Positions 41,532-45,860 of a DNA stretch of 45,860 nt are shown one piece after another. This DNA comes from Bacteroidota bacterium (lineage in GTDB: Bacteria; Bacteroidota; Bacteroidia; B-17B0; Aurantibacillaceae), in NCBI GenBank assembly GCA_021155905.1, contig JAJNBG010000039.1:1-45860 (forward strand). The letters are read 5' to 3'. The notes below the pieces were generated by a model. The model was not told the origin of the DNA. It saw only the letters and a list, made by a program, of their open reading frames with translations, and made no database searches. Position 1 is the stretch's first letter. Every line of letters starts with the position of its first letter. A program made the translations under genes and the position numbers.

Positions 41532-42086
41532 TTATATTAATTGTGGTTGTGTTACTTTTATTATTAGCGTAAAGAAAGAAACTTTATTGTCAATTTCCAA
41601 AAAATTATAGTCTAATTTTTCACCAGTTTTTCGGGCTATATCAATCATTCCTAATCCACCGCCGCCTTTCAAAGACATTTCACCGTTATTTAAAACGGAT
41701 TTGTAATAATCTTTTAACTGGTCTTTACTTAGCGCATTAACTTCATCCAAACGGGATTTTAAGCCATGTATATTTTCATTTAATATGTAGTTCCCGGTAA
41801 TAATATTATAAGCTCCATTGTTTTTAGCGATCATGAAAATAGCACTTCTGTTCTTATCACCATTCCCATCCGTTGCATCATCCATATGATGGTATAGGTT
41901 CTGCAAACATTCAACCAGAACATTGTATACTTTCTTTTTGGTTTTTGGTTCCTCCTGCATATTATCCATCTTGTTCTCCATAATCTGGAGTATAGACGTC
42001 AGTAATTCAGAAGTAATATCACCCTTAAATGATAACAGGATATTATTCCTGTCCATATTATCGTATATGTTATATGCGTCAATCAT
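41532..42086 (-). CDS. siaB: SiaB-like protein kinase
   Basis: A 184-residue GHKL-type kinase expected to phosphorylate SiaC. VYNVLVECLQNLYHHMDD (about 55-72) is the ATP-lid N-box region and MSLKGGGGLGMIDIARKTG (about 137-155) the glycine-rich lid. NILLSFKGDITSELLTSIL marks the N-terminus of this family. I chose ATG 42084-42086; the frame also allows TTG 42105-42107, directly after the upstream stop, adding seven residues. It lies between the lipoprotein and SiaC genes and is likely part of one operon with them. Confidence 0.85.
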   Translation of the reverse strand: MIDAYNIYDNMDRNNILLSFKGDITSELLTSILQIMENKMDNMQEEPKTKKKVYNVLVECLQNLYHHMDDATDGNGDKNRSAIFMIAKNNGAYNIITGNYILNENIHGLKSRLDEVNALSKDQLKDYYKSVLNNGEMSLKGGGGLGMIDIARKTGEKLDYNFLEIDNKVSFFTLIIKVTQPQLI

Positions 42087-42107
42087 AAGAGATGATTGTT
42101 GTTTCAA

Positions 42108-42965
42108 TTACTTAAGTTTAAATGAAATAGTTTGTCCGTTCACAGTATAGGTCGCATCGTCATCGCAGCCACCTGCACCGTAATCAACCGTTCTTGCTTT
42201 AAAGCCGGATGGTGTTAAATCCAATGTTCCGGAGGTGATCCATTTGCAGCTTGATTTTTTGATTAAAGGACTTGTGATTGAGGTTGAAAATGACCTGCCT
42301 TCTCTGTTTACACCTGATGAGTTTCCTTCAATCGAAATAACATCATCTGATTCATCAGTCTTGGTATTAAATCCGGCAATTTGTTTAACTGTTTTGGAAC
42401 AGGCATAATCTATGTTCCAGTTTCCATCAGTGCAATGTCCGTTGATAACTTCCATTGTAAAGGTAACGGAATCAGGTTTTGAAATTCTCATTTGACCCGA
42501 GTAGGTCACATTATTCACTTTATAGTTTAAAAGATCAATGGTAACAGTGTTGTTATAAGCTCTCCAACGTTTAGCAGTAGTGATATTAATAGCTCCGGTT
42601 TTATAAGATACCCCGTCGAAACTTAAACATCCTGTGCCATAATCAAATTGAAAAGTTACCGGGCCATTGTCATAAAAACCATCAGCATTGCTATCTATGG
42701 TATCATTTGCACTCGGTGTAATTGTTGCATTTCCTAGGGCTCCTAATATAATCCAGGTCCCACATGAATTCACTTTCTTTATACCGGCCTGGTTGATACC
42801 TTTTTCATTTACAACCGGGGTAATAGCCATAAATTGCTGTTCACATATAGCGTTGTCAACCACAGATTGAGATTCGCTATCAGCCTCCTCCTTTTTCTTA
42901 CAAGAGTCTAACGTGATAATCGATGAAGCGATTAATATTGCCGATATAATAATATTTTTTTTCAT
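42108..42965 (-). CDS. Predicted lipoprotein inside the Sia-type cluster
   Basis: The 285-residue lipoprotein starts at ATG 42963-42965; the frame upstream to 43034 is probably untranslated leader. The lipobox is LDSC (Cys22) followed by KKK. The mature chain is beta-rich with two related blocks: TFQFDYGTGCLSFDGVSYKT and ARTVDYGAGGCDDDATYTVN, suggesting an internal duplication with a conserved Cys. I recall such paired DYG(x)GC lipoproteins in Bacteroidota but know no function. It lies between the PP2C sensor gene (102-base gap) and the SiaB-like kinase (directly adjacent). Confidence 0.75.
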   Translation of the reverse strand: MKKNIIISAILIASSIITLDSCKKKEEADSESQSVVDNAICEQQFMAITPVVNEKGINQAGIKKVNSCGTWIILGALGNATITPSANDTIDSNADGFYDNGPVTFQFDYGTGCLSFDGVSYKTGAINITTAKRWRAYNNTVTIDLLNYKVNNVTYSGQMRISKPDSVTFTMEVINGHCTDGNWNIDYACSKTVKQIAGFNTKTDESDDVISIEGNSSGVNREGRSFSTSITSPLIKKSSCKWITSGTLDLTPSGFKARTVDYGAGGCDDDATYTVNGQTISFKLK

Positions 42966-43019
42966 CTTAATTTTTTCTGGCACAACATTTTTTAACAAAT
43001 AAGATGCCAAATTATAAAT

Positions 43020-43027
43020 CAAATATA
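43020..43027 (-). promoter_or_regulatory. -7 box TATATTTG upstream of the lipoprotein-siaB-siaC unit
   Basis: On the minus strand TATATTTG matches TAnnTTTG and lies 54 bases before the lipoprotein ATG, allowing separate expression from the sensor gene. Confidence 0.4.
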
Positions 43028-43067
43028 AAAACAATATTTATTTAAAAAACACTTTACTGACTTTTTT

Positions 43068-45860
43068 TTACAATTTTATTCCTATCACCAAAACATCATC
43101 AATCTGTTCTAAATTACCTTTCCAATCGTTTAACTGATTTTCCAGATGCTTTTGTTGTTCAGAAACGTCAAAAGTGTGAATTGATTTCAGGTTATCGTGA
43201 AACTGCTTCACCATGAATTTTTTGCCCTTTAAACCGCCAAACTGATCTGCATAACCATCTGAAAACATATACAAACAGTCATCTTCATTTAATTTCAGTT
43301 TTTGCGTCGTAAAGATTCTTTCAGAATCAAGTTGTGCGCCTCCTACCGGATATTTGTTACCATCCAGTTTTACCAGCTCACTGTTTTTGGATACTATGAC
43401 AAGGCTTCTGAATGCACCTGCCCATAAACATTCCCGGGTTTCAGTATTTAACGCTAATATTGACACATCCATTCCGTCGTTTGTGTTTGCATCGTTGTGG
43501 CCACCTTGTTTTAAAGCAGATTGAACCCCTTTATGCAGCTCCTCCAGAATTTGTCCGGGATCCGAAATGGCTTTTTCTGAAACAATCTGGTTCAAAAGAT
43601 TATGTCCGATCATACTCATAAAAGCTCCCGGAACACCATGTCCGGTACAATCCACCACGGCAATGATCTTATAATTATCTTTTTCTCCGAACCAATAAAA
43701 GTCACCACTCACGATATCTTTTGGTTTATATAGGATGAACACTTTTTTTAATCTCGAAAAAATTAACTCTTTGGAAGGTAATATAGCTTCCTGGATTCGT
43801 TTGGCATATTCGATACTGCTGGTAATATCCCTGTTCTTCTCAGCAAGTTCTTTCGTCCGTTCGGAAACCTTGTTTTCTAATATTTTGTTTTCTTTCTTAA
43901 TCGCGTTTGTCCGGTAACTAATAAAGCCAAATACTAAAGCTAAAATCAGGGTGCCCGCTAGAACATAGAACCAGGTGGTTTTCCACCAGGGCGGGATCAC
44001 CCTGATCTTTATTTCAGTTGCAGTTTCGTTCCACACGCCATCACTATTGGTGGCTTTTACTTTGAAAGTGTAATCGCCGCCGGGTAATTCAGTATAAGAA
44101 ACATACCTTACGGAAGTGGGGGACGACCAATCTTTATCGTATCCTTCCAGGTAATACATGAATTTTGTTTTTTCAACAGAAACATAATCCAATGCTATTA
44201 ATTCAAACGTAAAATAATTTTCTTTATGGGTCAATTCCAGATGTTGCTTGTAGCAAATGACGGAATCAGTCACCACATCTTTACCTTGTCTTGAATACGA
44301 ATAGATATATGAGTTGGGCGTGATCTTGCTCTTTTTAATGGATGCAGGATCAAAATAATTTAAACCGGCAACGCCACCCACTAAAACTTTCCCGTCCTTA
44401 CAAAGAAAAGAAGCGCCCTGGTTAAACTCTCTTGCCTGGAGACCGTCGTTTGTATTGTAGTTGATAAAGGCTAAGCCTCCGTCATTTTTGTCGTAGGGAT
44501 TAAATTTGGTAAGCCCTGCATTACTGGGTAACCAAAGGTTATTGTCTTTATCCGGAATGACATCATAGATATAACTGTTGGGTAATCCGTCTTTTTCCGA
44601 ATAAACAGTGAAGTGTTTCTTCTTAAGATCAAATTTATTTAAACCGTTGCTGGTAGCAATCCAGAAGATCCCGTTCCTGTCTTTATAAATATTATTAACG
44701 CTGTTGGAACTGATGGAATTTTTATTGTCTGTATGTTTAAATACCGTTACAAATGGTTTCTCCACGCTTGTCACAAAATCTATAATGCATAAACCGCCGC
44801 CGTCCGTTCCGACAAACAGTGTATTATTTTCCTTGTTTTCATGCACAAAATAGATATTATTGGAAGACAAACCCTGTTCTGTTGTATAACGTCGGATGGC
44901 ATATGTATTAGGGTTAATGGAATATAATCCGTCCTTGTAGGTTGCCACCCAAATTACTCCCGATTGATCCTGGATAATCTTCATGACGGTTCCGCCAAAG
45001 TTTTTATCTGCCAGTAATTTTGTTTCTTTTTTTGTAGTTGGATTGTAAACGATAATGCCCTGACCGTAACTTCCTATCCAGATATTACCCACGTTATCTT
45101 CCAGGAGACTTAAGACTGTATTAATCTCATACTTTTTCAGGAGACTGTTGTAATTCGTAATTGTATTGGTTAAAGGATTTAAACTATAAAGTCCGTCTTC
45201 TGTACCCACTAAAATATTTTTATTGTGTAACTGGTAGATGGAATAAACAAAATCATTTTCAAGGCCGTTGCTGGCATTATACAAAGGAAATTTATTCAGG
45301 GAATTGAAGTAGATATTGAGTCCATTCTCTTCGGTGCCTACCCACAGGTTACTTTGTTTGTCTTTCAGGATGCAGGAGATCTTGTCACTTGATAATGAAT
45401 TTACCGAGGTCTCGCTCTTTTTTTCAATTGTGTAGGTAAAATCTTTCAGATTTAATTTCACCAGGCCTCCCCAGGTTCCGAAAAATAGTTTGCTTGAATC
45501 AGTTGTCGTCACAAAACATTTAACGCGGTTATTGTAGCGGTCCTTTTCATCAAATGCAAAAATGTTGGTATATGTTTTTGTGGTAAGATCAAAAAACAAA
45601 AGACCGCGGTCAGATCCGCAGATCAGCTCATCCTTTCTCTGAGTCAGGTCGTAAATGTTTTTTCTGCGTGAGCTTACTGTTTTATTGAGTTTGTCAAATT
45701 CAAGGAATTTTGGAGGCAGTTCATAATTAATAAGCTTGTTGTTGGCTGCGTCAAATTCAAATATATAGTTGGATTCAGAGCCTACCCAGATAGTGCCATA
45801 TGAATCTTTGAAAAATTTGGTAAAACTGATGGATGTGTCCCTGAAAGAAATGAGTTTAAA
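43068..45860 (-). CDS. Propeller-sensor PP2C (SpoIIE-type) phosphatase, SiaA-like role (5' end outside window)
   Basis: The frame is open from the right edge of the window to the stop at 43068, giving at least 930 residues with no start in sight; the TTG at 45599 is internal. In order: two-component-regulator propeller repeats (Reg_prop blades such as DSYGTIWVGSESNY, SNLWVGTEENGLNIYF, GNIWIGSYGQGIIVY) across about 44.3-45.86 kb; a Y_Y_Y domain (about 43.99-44.23 kb, YYLEGYDKDWSS and YTFKVKATNSDG); one membrane helix (about 43.90-43.98 kb) and a short coiled coil; then a SpoIIE PP2C phosphatase (about 43.07-43.75 kb) with VDCTGHGVPGAFMSMIG, NDGMDVSIL, MFSDGYADQFGG and QIDDVLVIGI metal-binding motifs. 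Such a one-piece sensor would read a periplasmic signal and dephosphorylate a STAS-like partner, here probably the SiaC-like protein. Confidence 0.9.
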   Translation of the reverse strand, partial: FKLISFRDTSISFTKFFKDSYGTIWVGSESNYIFEFDAANNKLINYELPPKFLEFDKLNKTVSSRRKNIYDLTQRKDELICGSDRGLLFFDLTTKTYTNIFAFDEKDRYNNRVKCFVTTTDSSKLFFGTWGGLVKLNLKDFTYTIEKKSETSVNSLSSDKISCILKDKQSNLWVGTEENGLNIYFNSLNKFPLYNASNGLENDFVYSIYQLHNKNILVGTEDGLYSLNPLTNTITNYNSLLKKYEINTVLSLLEDNVGNIWIGSYGQGIIVYNPTTKKETKLLADKNFGGTVMKIIQDQSGVIWVATYKDGLYSINPNTYAIRRYTTEQGLSSNNIYFVHENKENNTLFVGTDGGGLCIIDFVTSVEKPFVTVFKHTDNKNSISSNSVNNIYKDRNGIFWIATSNGLNKFDLKKKHFTVYSEKDGLPNSYIYDVIPDKDNNLWLPSNAGLTKFNPYDKNDGGLAFINYNTNDGLQAREFNQGASFLCKDGKVLVGGVAGLNYFDPASIKKSKITPNSYIYSYSRQGKDVVTDSVICYKQHLELTHKENYFTFELIALDYVSVEKTKFMYYLEGYDKDWSSPTSVRYVSYTELPGGDYTFKVKATNSDGVWNETATEIKIRVIPPWWKTTWFYVLAGTLILALVFGFISYRTNAIKKENKILENKVSERTKELAEKNRDITSSIEYAKRIQEAILPSKELIFSRLKKVFILYKPKDIVSGDFYWFGEKDNYKIIAVVDCTGHGVPGAFMSMIGHNLLNQIVSEKAISDPGQILEELHKGVQSALKQGGHNDANTNDGMDVSILALNTETRECLWAGAFRSLVIVSKNSELVKLDGNKYPVGGAQLDSERIFTTQKLKLNEDDCLYMFSDGYADQFGGLKGKKFMVKQFHDNLKSIHTFDVSEQQKHLENQLNDWKGNLEQIDDVLVIGIKL

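Noticed and set aside
45597..45599. TTG as start of the propeller phosphatase
   Set aside because: The same frame continues to the window edge with clear propeller-blade sequence (GTIWVGSES), so this codon is an internal leucine.

Overview
The window looks like a chromosome segment from a Bacteroidota bacterium, probably Flavobacteriales-like, though the order is uncertain. It is AT-rich. At least five proteins end in type IX secretion (T9SS) sorting domains, several lipoproteins have Bacteroidota-style lipoboxes, and many start codons lie just downstream of the Bacteroidota -7 promoter motif TAnnTTTG. I saw no tRNA, rRNA, CRISPR array, prophage or intact insertion sequence. Most of the window is core-type chromosome. 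The accessory-looking parts are two repeat-rich intergenic stretches (753-1300 and 4150-4510) and the polysaccharide genes at 34-39 kb.

Layout. 0-4.2 kb: the tail of a T9SS protein, a lipoprotein, a repeat-rich spacer, then a minus-strand operon (LuxC-type acyl-CoA reductase, a minimal T9SS type B protein, an ABC ATPase) divergent from a dicluster ferredoxin. 4.5-10.1 kb: a tight minus-strand run of mutL, two rhomboid proteases, a TPR/PD40 PorE-like protein and a DUF4159 protein. 10.2-12 kb: a lysine-rich protein fused to a START-like domain, then an ECF-type sigma factor. 12-17.3 kb: secreted and regulatory small genes (PKD/T9SS protein, CheY-like regulator, helical-repeat protein, Fn3-like T9SS protein, STAS-like DUF7793 protein, beta-barrel candidate). 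17.5-27.6 kb: maf, a UbiA prenyltransferase, a methyltransferase, a membrane protein, lptD, an amidase with SPOR domain, a metallophosphoesterase and a thiolase. 27.6-33.9 kb: a Cys-rich lipoprotein, glutamate dehydrogenase, cdsA, a small unknown protein, an M43 metalloprotease, a lipoprotein, a LuxE-like acyl-activating enzyme and an alkyltransferase-like protein. 34-39 kb: a polysaccharide export/polymerisation operon (flippase, two Wzz-like proteins, O-antigen ligase/polymerase). 39-45.9 kb: accD, class I aldolase, and a SiaC/SiaB/PP2C-type phosphatase signalling module whose phosphatase gene runs off the right edge.

How the genes work together. Envelope biogenesis dominates: LPS assembly (LptD), peptidoglycan cleavage (amidase), phospholipid synthesis (CdsA, AccD), surface polysaccharide and T9SS cargo. 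The most system-like locus is the Sia-type partner-switching module at the right end: a one-piece propeller sensor/PP2C phosphatase, a SiaB-like kinase and a SiaC-like phosphoprotein with a threonine at the expected site, with a lipoprotein gene inserted between phosphatase and kinase. The most unusual single protein is the histone-H1-like lysine/alanine/proline tail fused to a START-like domain. Three near-identical 18-bp palindromes recur in the window, one of them inside the mutL coding sequence.
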